Source: an uncultured Muribaculaceae bacterium
Lineage (GTDB): Bacteria; Bacteroidota; Bacteroidia; Bacteroidales; Muribaculaceae
Reading direction: 5' to 3'
DNA: 42,841 bases
Assembly (NCBI GenBank): GCA_910585285.1
Contig: CAJUDL010000029.1
Coordinates: 1-42,841 of the forward strand
Shown: piece after piece, positions 17,400 to 26,897 of the stretch
How positions within the stretch are numbered: position 1 is the first letter of the stretch
How the letters are laid out: each line of letters opens with the position of its first letter
Position numbers and translations under genes: made by a program
The notes under the pieces: model-generated
Database searches by the model: none
The model's input: only the letters and a program-made list of their open reading frames with translations
What the model was told of the DNA's origin: nothing

Positions 17400-18805
17400 C
17401 TTTTTGGAACCAGAGAATACATTTTACCAGCCGGAACAGTCAGGCTCACAGCCCCTTTCTTCACGGGAACTGTCGTCACATATGTGTCTCCCTCGGGAGC
17501 GATGGAGAATATATCGGCTTTCCTGACCCCCTTCCAGGAGGGAGGAAGCTGCCAGATACGATTTGTAAAACCATTTTCTGAATATGCTATCAGCTCCTTG
17601 CCTTTCACCCATACCGGAGCGATCAGCATATCGTTGCCGGAGCGTATTACGCGCCCGTCCTCAGTCAGGGTCATGGTCTTGGCATCAGCGACAAGATTTC
17701 CGGAATATACCACCTTCTTGTTTTCAGAGTCATAAGATTCTATCTTTCGGGAACCGAAAAGCATATACGGAAGCGTCTGTGTGCAGAATTCCTTTGTAAA
17801 GGCATCCCATCCAAGATTCAGATGAAAAGTGTCTTCCGCATGGGCATTGTCACCAAAAAGGAAACCGACTTCGGGCCACGGATTCGTGGAAAGAGCACCA
17901 CTCACTCCACCACCACTGAGTGAAAGTCCTGTGGCGGCACGCATTTCAGCGGGCATGTCGTTCCACCATGCCGCGGGCTGAAGACCGATCATTGGATCGC
18001 GCCCGTTCCAACACACAAGTTCGGCGGTGACGTCCACCCCTTTGTCACGCATATAGCGCAGCACTTTACGCATCGTCTCCTCCTGCATCTCTTTCGTCAC
18101 ACCGTGCCATGGCGAAGGATTGGACAGAAATGCATCGAAATGAATTGTTCCGGCATCTGCGATATCAAGTTTATCCACAACTTTATCAAGACGGTCCTGT
18201 AGATCTCCCCCTTTCCATTCGGCATAAGTGTTTATCCAATACATCGGATAACCCTGGAGCTCACCGGGAGACATGAACTTCCCGTTCTCGTCCCGGCATA
18301 TATACCCTTTGCGGACATATTCATTCCAGGATGGCGCATTCGTATACGCATCTCCTATCAACAGATGCACCGACACGGTGGTGTTATATTTCTTCGCCTC
18401 TGCCCGCAACCAGCGGTAACTTTCCAGAGCCGTAGAATCACAAGGACGTTTAAGAGCTTCGTTCATCACCGAAAAATCGGGATAACGATCATCATGGCCG
18501 TCAAATTGCCACCCGACAAGATACACAATCTTGGGTATTCCGCGACTGATATGATCAATGCCCTTTATGACCTCCAACGCCTGTTCGTAATTCATTAGTA
18601 TATTTGTAGTCTGCTCCTCCCTGTTGGGATCAGACATATAGAATTTCATCAGCATTGTCTTGGAGTAGTCATGCATATAAGGACGCTCAGGCTGATGCGT
18701 CACGGTCCAGTCATATTTTTCACCGGAAGGCTCTACACCCCGCATTGACAATGGTGACAAGACTGATGCCACAGCAATGGCGGTGAATATTTTATTTAGA
18801 ATCAT
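17396..18805 (-). CDS. GH101-like TIM-barrel glycosidase, periplasmic paralogue
   Basis: A 469-residue exported protein with a plain signal peptide (about 1-23, no lipobox). It resembles the catalytic barrel of endo-alpha-N-acetylgalactosaminidase (GH101): IVYLVGWQFDGHDDRYPDF, ALESYRWLRAEAKKYNTTVS and DAYTNAPSW. Candidate catalytic residues are Asp224 in TIHFDAF (nucleophile) and Glu262 in VTAEL (acid/base), 38 residues apart, close to the spacing reported for GH101. A short beta domain with an alanine- and glycine-rich C-terminus follows. It lacks the accessory domains of the large mucin-degrading GH101 enzymes. It is clearly a paralogue of the next gene upstream. It could be an exo- or endo-acting alpha-N-acetylgalactosaminidase or a new related activity. 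Confidence 0.62.
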   Translation of the reverse strand: MILNKIFTAIAVASVLSPLSMRGVEPSGEKYDWTVTHQPERPYMHDYSKTMLMKFYMSDPNREEQTTNILMNYEQALEVIKGIDHISRGIPKIVYLVGWQFDGHDDRYPDFSVMNEALKRPCDSTALESYRWLRAEAKKYNTTVSVHLLIGDAYTNAPSWNEYVRKGYICRDENGKFMSPGELQGYPMYWINTYAEWKGGDLQDRLDKVVDKLDIADAGTIHFDAFLSNPSPWHGVTKEMQEETMRKVLRYMRDKGVDVTAELVCWNGRDPMIGLQPAAWWNDMPAEMRAATGLSLSGGGVSGALSTNPWPEVGFLFGDNAHAEDTFHLNLGWDAFTKEFCTQTLPYMLFGSRKIESYDSENKKVVYSGNLVADAKTMTLTEDGRVIRSGNDMLIAPVWVKGKELIAYSENGFTNRIWQLPPSWKGVRKADIFSIAPEGDTYVTTVPVKKGAVSLTVPAGKMYSLVPKR

Positions 18806-18839
18806 ATATATTGCTTATGTTTGTTTATACTGCTTATGT

Positions 18840-20324
18840 TTAGTTTGCGGATATGACGGCCATTCTTCCGGAAGAAAGAGAGAATGTGACGGAGTTGTTA
18901 GTAACGGGCAACGTAACCGGATCTCCGACACCGTTCTCGTCAAGAGGACACATTGTCACTTCTGTCACCCCTGCCCAGTCTGCGGGAAGAACCCACCTCC
19001 TTCCGTTATATCCATTGGCAGAATAGGCAATTATCTCACGACGATCCTTAACCCACAGTGCGGGGATAAACACATTGTTGCGGTCGCGTAATGTCATGTT
19101 ACCCTGGGTCACGGTCTGTCTTCCATAATCAGCCGTAAGTCCGTCGCTATATATCACACGTTTGGCATCCGCCTGATACTCTACAACCGTGTGACGGTTG
19201 TAATACATATACGGCAATGTCATGAGGCAGAAATCACTTTTCAATTCCTCCCATACAGCTCTTTTGCCGATTCCGTTGTATGTAATCGCATCAAGCGTTG
19301 TCTCTGCCATCATATTGTCTCCGAAAAGGAAAGCCGCCTCCGGATTTGCATTCCAGGAGAACTGACCCGACCTGCCTCCCGCCGACAGGGATGCAGGAAT
19401 CGCAGCCCTCTCGTGACAGGTGAGATCATTCCACCATGCCCCTGCCTGCAGACCGATGTAGGTATCGTTACGAGTCGTGCCATGCCAGAATTCTCCCGTG
19501 ACATCTATCCCCTTGTCGCGCAGATAACGTATCACCTTGCGACATACCTCCTCAGCCATATCATATGTGACATCAAGATAAACATTCTCGTGGGGCTGGA
19601 AAGCATCAATATGTATTGTCTTCACATCCTGAATGCGGCACAAGTCAACCACCCGGTCAAGACGCTTCTGCAGCCACCCTTTTTTCCACTCGGTATAGTT
19701 GTCAACATAATACATCGGCTGACCGTTGAGAATACCCGGACTTACGAAATCTCCATTCGCGTCACGGCAAATGAATCCATTCTTCACATAATCATGCCAT
19801 AAGGGAGAATCAGTATAAGCATCGCTTATCAACGTATGGATAGACACTATGGTGTTATATCTCGATGCCTGCTCGCGAAGCCAAAAGAAACTGTCTGCGG
19901 CGGTGGCATCTTCCGGACGTTTCAACGTTTCGTTAAACTCATCCATCGCTGGGTACTTGCAGTCATGCCCCTCATACTGCCATCCCACAAGATAGACTAC
20001 CTTCGGAAGTCCACGGGAGATGGCATCAAGTCCCTTTATGTATTCAAGGGCATCATCATAACTGAGAAAAACCTGCGAGCCGCCCTTCCTGTCAGGACTG
20101 GCAAGATGAAACTTCATCATCATCATCTGCGAATAGTCGAGCATATAAGGACGCTCTGGTTGCATGGTCTGGGTATAGTCGTATGGCTCACCCGACACGG
20201 TGTCCTCCACATCTGGCAATTCTACGGTATTCTCTTTCACGGGGAGATTGACATCGTCATCGCAGGCAACGGCAAGGATGCCGACGGCAGCGGTGAGGAT
20301 AATATTTGTTAACTTGGATTTCAT
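18840..20324 (-). CDS. GH101-like TIM-barrel glycosidase, surface lipoprotein paralogue
   Basis: A 494-residue lipoprotein: the signal ends in LAVACDDDV, so Cys21 is acylated. The acidic run right after it resembles the lipoprotein export signal that sends Bacteroidetes lipoproteins to the cell surface. The catalytic part parallels the downstream paralogue: QPERPYMLDYSQ, VVYLVGWQYEGHDCKYP, Asp240 in TIHIDAF and Glu278 in VTGEF, again 38 residues apart, followed by GLQAGAWWNDL. The paralogues share the whole barrel but differ in the C-terminal beta domain. A surface member and a periplasmic member of one family suggest stepwise attack on the same glycan. It starts 6 nt after the DUF1735 gene. 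The GH101 relation is by motif recognition only. Confidence 0.65.
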   Translation of the reverse strand: MKSKLTNIILTAAVGILAVACDDDVNLPVKENTVELPDVEDTVSGEPYDYTQTMQPERPYMLDYSQMMMMKFHLASPDRKGGSQVFLSYDDALEYIKGLDAISRGLPKVVYLVGWQYEGHDCKYPAMDEFNETLKRPEDATAADSFFWLREQASRYNTIVSIHTLISDAYTDSPLWHDYVKNGFICRDANGDFVSPGILNGQPMYYVDNYTEWKKGWLQKRLDRVVDLCRIQDVKTIHIDAFQPHENVYLDVTYDMAEEVCRKVIRYLRDKGIDVTGEFWHGTTRNDTYIGLQAGAWWNDLTCHERAAIPASLSAGGRSGQFSWNANPEAAFLFGDNMMAETTLDAITYNGIGKRAVWEELKSDFCLMTLPYMYYNRHTVVEYQADAKRVIYSDGLTADYGRQTVTQGNMTLRDRNNVFIPALWVKDRREIIAYSANGYNGRRWVLPADWAGVTEVTMCPLDENGVGDPVTLPVTNNSVTFSLSSGRMAVISAN

Positions 20325-20330
20325 TGGTTT

Positions 20331-21917
20331 TCAATCGATTGGTTTTCCATCTATTTTCAATACTTGCTCAAGATAAACCTCATGGATCTTGGTTCGGTCG
20401 CCGGGTGTCGTGCCAAAGGCAGCAGGATGACACACAATTTTGAGATAACGAGAGAAAATGCGGTTGTTCAGCACAATCTCCGGCACGGTTACACTATATC
20501 TGCCAGTTGCAGAAGGAATCGGCTCTATCCCTGTGAGCGAACCGAGCTTCACCCATTCGATGGTATTGTCATATTCGCGAAGTCTGTTGTGAAGTGCAAT
20601 ATATGCGTCATTGACATGATTCGGATCACCGTAATTGCCTGTGGCGTTCAATAAGCCTCGGTCTGTTGAACTTAATTCCGGATTGAGAGCAGATGTCCCC
20701 GTCACATAAAAGTCTACAGACACAGGCATGGTATCCCAAAATGTTCCTCCCGTCACTCCGAGCTGCACTTCAACCTTTGAAATCAGGCTTGCTGCCCCGA
20801 GGTCGATCACAACATAGGGATTACCCAAATTCTGAGAATTCGGGAAACCGTCGTTGATATATCCCATCCAGCCTTCTCCGTCGTCGGAGCCGTCATACAT
20901 GAATTCGAATTTTCCGAAAGGCATCGCTATCGTACCATATGCTATCTGCCAGCTCTCTTTCGTGTTAAGCGGAGATTTCTCATATTCATGATAGCCAAGA
21001 GTTATAAGCGACACCTCTCTGTTCACGCCCAGATATCCGTCGTGTGATACAAGCTTCACAGGAACTACCCATACCGCAGCTGGATACTGCTCGCTTATGG
21101 CATTGAACTTATCCATATCGATCAGGCAGGCATGGCTGTAGAACTCATCTTTTGCTCCGATTGTGCCCTTCGGCTCTATTGTCACACAATCCGAGGGAAC
21201 AACCCTGTAATCGATTCCTTCGGGGTTTCCGTAATTTTCATCGACATATTCCTGACTCAAGATCTCAAATCCGACATTGACATCTATTTCACCGGATTTC
21301 TGCACATCAATAGTGAAAGATGCCTGTTCCTCATTCGCGGGGAGAGTCACCGTCTGACGCTCATTGATAAACGACACAACCGCCGGCTTCACAGAGCAAT
21401 GCATTATTATCTCATCGGAAGACGAATTCACAGAATCGGCAACGGCGGTAAGCCTTACGGGCAGCACGAATTCTTTCCCCTTGTTTTCATCTTTCATCAT
21501 TTCAGCATATATACGGGGCGCATCAAACGTAACCTGTGCGCCAAGTCCCGACCTCCCCGCCGGGATACGCAGTCTGTAATCAGTCACCCTGTACATATCT
21601 GCAGACAGCACCTTGTAATTGAATCCCTGCCGCTCATTGTATTCCACATCCACATACTCCTGCGTCTCCACCTCAAACAAAGCGTCTACAGCACGGTCTA
21701 TATGGATTCCTCCCTTAAGCACATTCATGGTGTAGACATGAGCCCGCTCAGCTACCGACATCTCGACATCTACATTGCCGGCATTCTTGAAAGACAGTAT
21801 CTTGTCATATTCCTCCGGAACCAGATCATCATAGTCATTGATATCGTTACATCCGGGAGCGAAAGCCACCGCGACTGCCGCGAAGAGCAATGTCTTTATA
21901 TTATTTCTCATTTTCAT
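20331..21917 (-). CDS. DUF1735 lipoprotein with C-terminal discoidin-like domain (probable surface glycan-binding protein)
   Basis: A 528-residue lipoprotein (lipobox AFAPGC). Two DUF1735-type beta repeats follow (about residues 25-170 and 175-320), with matching ETQEYVDVEYNERQGFNYKVL and SQEYVDENYGNPEGIDYRVV elements. Residues about 330-520 form an F5/8-type (discoidin-like) domain: SWQIAYGTIAMPFGKFEFMY, then DGFPNSQNLGNPYVVIDLG and a SRYLKIVCHP end. Proteins of this kind often sit right after SusD and act as surface glycan-binding proteins. It follows susD by 46 nt and precedes the GH101-like lipoprotein gene by 6 nt. The frame is open 12 codons upstream of the chosen ATG; a second ATG two codons downstream is also possible. 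Confidence 0.8.
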   Translation of the reverse strand: MKMRNNIKTLLFAAVAVAFAPGCNDINDYDDLVPEEYDKILSFKNAGNVDVEMSVAERAHVYTMNVLKGGIHIDRAVDALFEVETQEYVDVEYNERQGFNYKVLSADMYRVTDYRLRIPAGRSGLGAQVTFDAPRIYAEMMKDENKGKEFVLPVRLTAVADSVNSSSDEIIMHCSVKPAVVSFINERQTVTLPANEEQASFTIDVQKSGEIDVNVGFEILSQEYVDENYGNPEGIDYRVVPSDCVTIEPKGTIGAKDEFYSHACLIDMDKFNAISEQYPAAVWVVPVKLVSHDGYLGVNREVSLITLGYHEYEKSPLNTKESWQIAYGTIAMPFGKFEFMYDGSDDGEGWMGYINDGFPNSQNLGNPYVVIDLGAASLISKVEVQLGVTGGTFWDTMPVSVDFYVTGTSALNPELSSTDRGLLNATGNYGDPNHVNDAYIALHNRLREYDNTIEWVKLGSLTGIEPIPSATGRYSVTVPEIVLNNRIFSRYLKIVCHPAAFGTTPGDRTKIHEVYLEQVLKIDGKPID

Positions 21918-21963
21918 TGGTCTTGTTAGAAATTGTTTCTTTTCTTTTACCATTCATAGCCGT

Positions 21964-23904
21964 TTAGTATCCCTGAGACTGGACGAGCTGGGGATTGTTG
22001 TATATCTCGCTTGATGGAATAGGCAGCAGATACATCCTGTCGCTCCACTGGAACGGTTGATCAACTTTCGTGCGTCTATTGAATTCCTCGAATGTCGGAT
22101 CTTTCTTCTCCACTGCATTCAGACCCTCGCGGACACCGCTTTTAAACACCTGTGGAGCTATCATCCACCGGCGTGCGTCATAATAGCGGTGACCTTCGGC
22201 AAACAGCTCGACGTATCTCTCATTCCTAATCCAGTCGGTAAGTGACATCAGAGAGAAATCGGCTGTCGTCACATCCCTGACTCCGGCGCGTTTGCGCACT
22301 ACGTTGAGACTTACAAGCGCGTCCTTTTCATTTCCAAGCGCAGCATCACACTCTGCAAGATTCAGATATAACTCTGAAAGCCTTATCAACTGTGCAGGAA
22401 CCATCCGCGAGTTTAGCGCACCATCAGGACGCCACGCGATGTTAGGCTGACACCATTTCTTGAGATAATAGCCGGTCTGGTTGTTATCGCGGTTGAACAT
22501 GTCAGGATTATAGCCATGCACTGTCGAGACACGTGTCTGTACGATGAGTGGCTGACCGTTGTAAAGAAGAGAGCTGAATTCATCACCATCGAACGATAGC
22601 CACGCATAGAAACGAGGTTCTCTGCCATCATTGAGATTGATGATATCCTCTCTTCCCTGATAACCGGCAGAGGTGAACCATGTATTGACCGGCTTACTGC
22701 TGTCATGCATCGGTATCACTCCGGAGGCGGTATAAAAATGCTCTACAGCGTAAAGCAACGGTGACATTGCACAGATTCCGCCCATGGCTCCCCCACTGTT
22801 CGAGGTTATCACATTGTGAGGAAAAGCATCAAACGGCCAATGGATATATTTTGACGGATCTGCAATCACTCCCCATATAACCTCCCGGTTACCATCGGTC
22901 TCTGCTGATGACATGAGATAACGCATCTGCATCACCTTCTTCTTGAAATCATCGCTGACTCCAGGGATATCGGGTAATGGCACATCCTGACTCTGACGCA
23001 GGTTTTCGGATATTTCTATTCCAAAAAGCGACCTGTTGCCTTTTCCAAGTGCAAGATCTATCGCCTCCTGAGTCGCAATACGTGCACGCTCCCATTTCTT
23101 CGGATCGTATGCATGACTCACAAGCTCATATCCGTATCCGGGTGTAACATATCGAGTGTTCCTCCAATTGGAGTCAGGGAACGAACCATTCCAAAGTGGA
23201 GACGCAGCATACAGGAGCACTCGCGATTTCAATGCCTTGCATATGGTGGATGATGCTCGACCCAGATCATTGCTATCTACAGTTGCGGGCAACACTGCAG
23301 CCGCCTCATCAAGCCACCCTACAATTTTGTCTACACAAAAATCAAAATGCGATCGTCCGGGAAGCTGGTCCTTGGATGTGTCTGTCGGATAATAGTGATC
23401 GATGATGGGTATCGGTCCGTATGCCTCAAGCAAACGGAAATGATAATAGGCTTTAAGAAACTTTATCTCCGCGCTCCATCGCTCACGGTCAGACAACGTC
23501 ACTCCCTTAGGACTGGTCTCTGACAATATCTTTTCAAAAAGGTTGCATTGTCCGAGAGCATTATACATCAGAGTCCATGGCAGCTGGAAAATGCCAAGAT
23601 TGCTCTGATATGTCGATGACAACTGATCCCAGCTCGCAACCTGTCCCAAACGACCCCACAGCAACGGATTTACATACTCATCTGCAGAAGCTTCGAGTCC
23701 CCCAAGCGTGTTGAGAGGTATCGAGATGCCTGCTGTAGAATAGCAGGAATAAAGGAAATCGATAGCATCCGACTTGTCTTTCATCGTGTCGGAGAGATCT
23801 GCCGTCTCGGGTGGCACGACATCCAGATAATTACATCCGCTCGCCCCGACCACAAGGCATACTGTCAGAAACGTTCTTACTATATATGATTGTATCTTCT
23901 TCAT
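21964..23904 (-). CDS. SusD/RagB-like nutrient-binding outer-membrane lipoprotein
   Basis: A 646-residue lipoprotein that caps the SusC transporter and binds the glycan at the cell surface. The signal peptide ends in VGASGC, followed by NYLDVVPPETADLSD, the classic SusD beginning. TPR-like helices with WSAEIKFLKAYYHFRLLEAYGPIPII and the C-terminal IRNERYVELFAEGHRYYDARRW segment are diagnostic. The frame is open 35 codons upstream into susC, but the start at 23904 gives the signal peptide and lies 11 nt after the susC stop. It is somewhat longer than average for the family. Confidence 0.95.
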   Translation of the reverse strand: MKKIQSYIVRTFLTVCLVVGASGCNYLDVVPPETADLSDTMKDKSDAIDFLYSCYSTAGISIPLNTLGGLEASADEYVNPLLWGRLGQVASWDQLSSTYQSNLGIFQLPWTLMYNALGQCNLFEKILSETSPKGVTLSDRERWSAEIKFLKAYYHFRLLEAYGPIPIIDHYYPTDTSKDQLPGRSHFDFCVDKIVGWLDEAAAVLPATVDSNDLGRASSTICKALKSRVLLYAASPLWNGSFPDSNWRNTRYVTPGYGYELVSHAYDPKKWERARIATQEAIDLALGKGNRSLFGIEISENLRQSQDVPLPDIPGVSDDFKKKVMQMRYLMSSAETDGNREVIWGVIADPSKYIHWPFDAFPHNVITSNSGGAMGGICAMSPLLYAVEHFYTASGVIPMHDSSKPVNTWFTSAGYQGREDIINLNDGREPRFYAWLSFDGDEFSSLLYNGQPLIVQTRVSTVHGYNPDMFNRDNNQTGYYLKKWCQPNIAWRPDGALNSRMVPAQLIRLSELYLNLAECDAALGNEKDALVSLNVVRKRAGVRDVTTADFSLMSLTDWIRNERYVELFAEGHRYYDARRWMIAPQVFKSGVREGLNAVEKKDPTFEEFNRRTKVDQPFQWSDRMYLLPIPSSEIYNNPQLVQSQGY

Positions 23905-23915
23905 TGATTCCAAAC

Positions 23916-26897
23916 TTAGAAATTGAACTGAGCGCCTATGTTGAAAGTGCGCGACAAGGGATATGAACTGTATGACAACTCCGGATCCCAGTATTTGAAT
24001 GGACTCCACACCGCGAGATTGTCACCGCTAAAATATACCCTCACGAATTTATATGTATATCCGAGCTCGAGGCTTTTGAAACGCAGGAACGATCCGTTGC
24101 GCATCCAGTAGCTGCTTTCTACGAGATTGCCTGCTACCTGAGGATTGGAGACACCAAGACGCGGATACGCGGCATTAGGATTCGGATTGGTCTCTGACCA
24201 GTGATCTTCGGCAATGAAGCTCATGAGGTTGCGGTCCTGATTGCCGTCATCCGAGCAAAATGGCGCTATTCCGTTGACCATCAGCGTGCGGTTGCCGGAT
24301 CCGTTGAAGAATACTCCTAAATCCCAGTTACGCCACACCACATTGACTCCGAATCCATACTGCAATCTGGGCACAGTGCCAAATTTAGAAAGCATCACGC
24401 GGTCATCGGAATTGATTATACCGTCTCCGTTCACGTCACGATATTTGATATCACCTGGCATTGTGGTGGATCCGAGTCCAAGCTGATTGGCATGGTTGTC
24501 GATCTCTGCCTGATTCGAAAAGAGTCCGTCAGCAATATAGCCGTACGTTGCTGACAACGGTTTGCCGGTAAGCGTCTGCCATACATATGGATAATCCGGC
24601 TCGTCATTATACACATATTTATTCGCGGTGTAAGTAAGATTTCCCCTCACATCCACACTCAAATCCGGCATAAGTTGCTTGCGCCAGTTCACGCTCAATT
24701 CGACACCGTGGTTGCTGACTTTTCCGACATTACCCCATGGCACAGCACTGTCATATCCCAGCATGATGGGCCAGGAGGAACGTTTCTGCAGGATACGGTC
24801 ACGATGGTCGGTGAAAAAATCGAATGTGACATCTACCTGGTTGAATAACCGCAAGTCAAGACCGATATCAAATTTCTTGGCTCGCTCCCATCCTGCATTC
24901 TCGACAGCGTATTTCAGGAAGCCGGGACCGCGTTTGGTAGTCTCGTTGCCAACATATGGTCCGGTGGAAAAATATCCACCGCCACCTATTGCAACTTCAT
25001 TTTTGTAAAGGAAATGGGCAGCTCCTGCCAACAGACCAGTTTCATCCGAACCGACAAGACCGTATGAGCCGCGTATCTTCAGATGATCCACCACATTACT
25101 AAGTGATTCCCAAAACTTTTCGTTACTTACTACCCATCCCAATGACACTGCGGGGAACAATTCGAAACGTTTCCCTTTGGCAAGACGTTCCGTACCATTG
25201 TAACCGAAATTAGCCTCTATAAGATAGCGATAATCATAGTTATATGTAACGCGACCGGACAACCCTTGGTTGCGCTGGGGAAGCACATCGTTTCTGTATT
25301 CACGCTGCATATACATGAGAAGAGCACTGACATCATGAGGACCGAACTTTCTCGAATAGTTGAGTCTTGCATCAAGATAGAATGTGCGGTCATTGAATCG
25401 GTTGATATTGCCTTGCGCTATATAGTCCGTACCCTTGCGAAGCATACGGGTGATAAAAAAATCCTTGTCGGAAAGATCCCAAGTGTTGCCCATTACCTCG
25501 TAGTAATAGGGCTCTATTGTGTTGACGTAATCCGATGTGGCATAACTTTTAAGATTCACAAGCACGGTGGCGCTCAGTCCCTCGGTGATGAAATCGAGCT
25601 GCTGTGTACCGCGCAAGGATGCGCTGATAGTGGAATAGGTGCTTTCTCCATACGTGCTCATCATCTGGGCGTACGGATTCACGTTAAGCCTGTCTGCCGT
25701 CTGGTATGAGTTACCGAAACGCAGATGGTCGTCGCCATCTTCAGCAGGAAAGACAGCCGGGAAAGACACGGGATTTGCGTTGTATACGGAATTGAATATA
25801 TTCGTCATATTCATGCCGGGTCCTTTTCTATTGCCGAACTGAGCATTCAGATGCATAAGGATAGTGGTGCTCGGTGTTGGCTTATAGCTCAGATTGTTCT
25901 GAAATATATAGTTCCAATCATTGATGTTTGCATCAAATGAATATGTCTTGGGGACCTTCAGCATTCCGGAATCATGATTTACCTGAAGACCCATGTAATA
26001 AGTCACTTTCGAGCCACCGCCCGTGAGATTGACGTTGGCACGCTGGTTCATGGTTTTTGACTTGAACATAAGGTCATACCAGTCGACATTAGGGTAAACG
26101 TAAGGGTTTATGTTATTGCGTGTGTTTTCAATAGTCTGTGCTGAATATCGTGGAGCAGCAGTTGCGGTGCGAGTGGTCAGAGCTTCGTTATAAAGTGTCA
26201 TCCACGTGGGACCGTCAACATATTCGACCCTGTTGACGGGCTGCAGAAAAGAACATTCAAGCGAAACGTTAATCTTCGCACGGGTATTCTCCATACCTTT
26301 CTTTGTTGTGATGATCATAACACCATTGGCACCGCGTGCACCATAAATGGCAGTGGCAGAAGCATCCTTCAGAATTGAAAAGCTCTCGATCGATTCTGCC
26401 GGAAGACGGTTAAGATCGGAAGAAGATATCTCCACATCGTCAAGCAATATGAGAGGGGTGGCACGTCCACCGAATGTGCCGACACCTCTGATATAGAATT
26501 CTGATACGGATCCCGGCTCGCCCGATGTTGTGGACGATATCACTCCCGCCAGCTTGCCGGCAAAATTGCTCGTAAGCGATGATGACGGAGCCTTGAGTTC
26601 AAGACCCTTGACAGAAGTTACAGAACCGGTCACCGAAATCTTCGACTGTTTGCCGGCACCTACAACCACTACCTCACTGAGCATCTGATCATCGGAAGAA
26701 AGCGCAACATTAAGCACACCGAGATCCCCTACCGTCAAGGTCTGAGGCGTATAACCGACATACGAGAATGTCAGCTCCTGATTCGACTTGACTTCAATTT
26801 TGTAATTGCCGTCAATGTCGGTCATCACACCGGTTTTACCGTTTTTAACCGCTACCGTGACACCAATCAGGGGCTCCCCGGTCACGGCATCCGTCAC
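23916..26897 (-). CDS. SusC/RagA-like TonB-dependent outer-membrane transporter, main part (frame-split from its N-terminus)
   Basis: A 993-codon open frame encoding the carboxypeptidase-like beta domain, the plug and the barrel of a SusC transporter, which imports oligosaccharides with energy from TonB. Visible are TDAVTGEPLIGVTV, the SEVVVVGAGKQ linker, PLILLDDVEI, SILKDASATAIYGARGANGV and a C-terminal phenylalanine (NIGAQFNF). Read alone it begins at a GTG, has no signal peptide and lacks the first beta strand of the carboxypeptidase-like domain. That strand (ITGVV) is encoded immediately upstream in the same frame. The frame opens just after an A6 run, where the STN-encoding gene lies in the other frame. 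It is therefore very probably the 3' part of one gene with 26894-27280. Confidence 0.9.
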   Translation of the reverse strand: MTDAVTGEPLIGVTVAVKNGKTGVMTDIDGNYKIEVKSNQELTFSYVGYTPQTLTVGDLGVLNVALSSDDQMLSEVVVVGAGKQSKISVTGSVTSVKGLELKAPSSSLTSNFAGKLAGVISSTTSGEPGSVSEFYIRGVGTFGGRATPLILLDDVEISSSDLNRLPAESIESFSILKDASATAIYGARGANGVMIITTKKGMENTRAKINVSLECSFLQPVNRVEYVDGPTWMTLYNEALTTRTATAAPRYSAQTIENTRNNINPYVYPNVDWYDLMFKSKTMNQRANVNLTGGGSKVTYYMGLQVNHDSGMLKVPKTYSFDANINDWNYIFQNNLSYKPTPSTTILMHLNAQFGNRKGPGMNMTNIFNSVYNANPVSFPAVFPAEDGDDHLRFGNSYQTADRLNVNPYAQMMSTYGESTYSTISASLRGTQQLDFITEGLSATVLVNLKSYATSDYVNTIEPYYYEVMGNTWDLSDKDFFITRMLRKGTDYIAQGNINRFNDRTFYLDARLNYSRKFGPHDVSALLMYMQREYRNDVLPQRNQGLSGRVTYNYDYRYLIEANFGYNGTERLAKGKRFELFPAVSLGWVVSNEKFWESLSNVVDHLKIRGSYGLVGSDETGLLAGAAHFLYKNEVAIGGGGYFSTGPYVGNETTKRGPGFLKYAVENAGWERAKKFDIGLDLRLFNQVDVTFDFFTDHRDRILQKRSSWPIMLGYDSAVPWGNVGKVSNHGVELSVNWRKQLMPDLSVDVRGNLTYTANKYVYNDEPDYPYVWQTLTGKPLSATYGYIADGLFSNQAEIDNHANQLGLGSTTMPGDIKYRDVNGDGIINSDDRVMLSKFGTVPRLQYGFGVNVVWRNWDLGVFFNGSGNRTLMVNGIAPFCSDDGNQDRNLMSFIAEDHWSETNPNPNAAYPRLGVSNPQVAGNLVESSYWMRNGSFLRFKSLELGYTYKFVRVYFSGDNLAVWSPFKYWDPELSYSSYPLSRTFNIGAQFNF

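Noticed and set aside
21132..21929. Open frame of 265 codons on the plus strand opposite the DUF1735 gene
   Set aside because: It is histidine- and arginine-rich in the way antisense shadows are and has no domain or start signal; the minus-strand gene has a lipobox and DUF1735 repeats.
26894..26897. GTGA overlap as evidence that STN and SusC are two translationally coupled genes
   Set aside because: The overlap fits coupling, but the GTG start would give a transporter without a signal peptide and without the conserved first strand that is encoded just upstream in the same frame.
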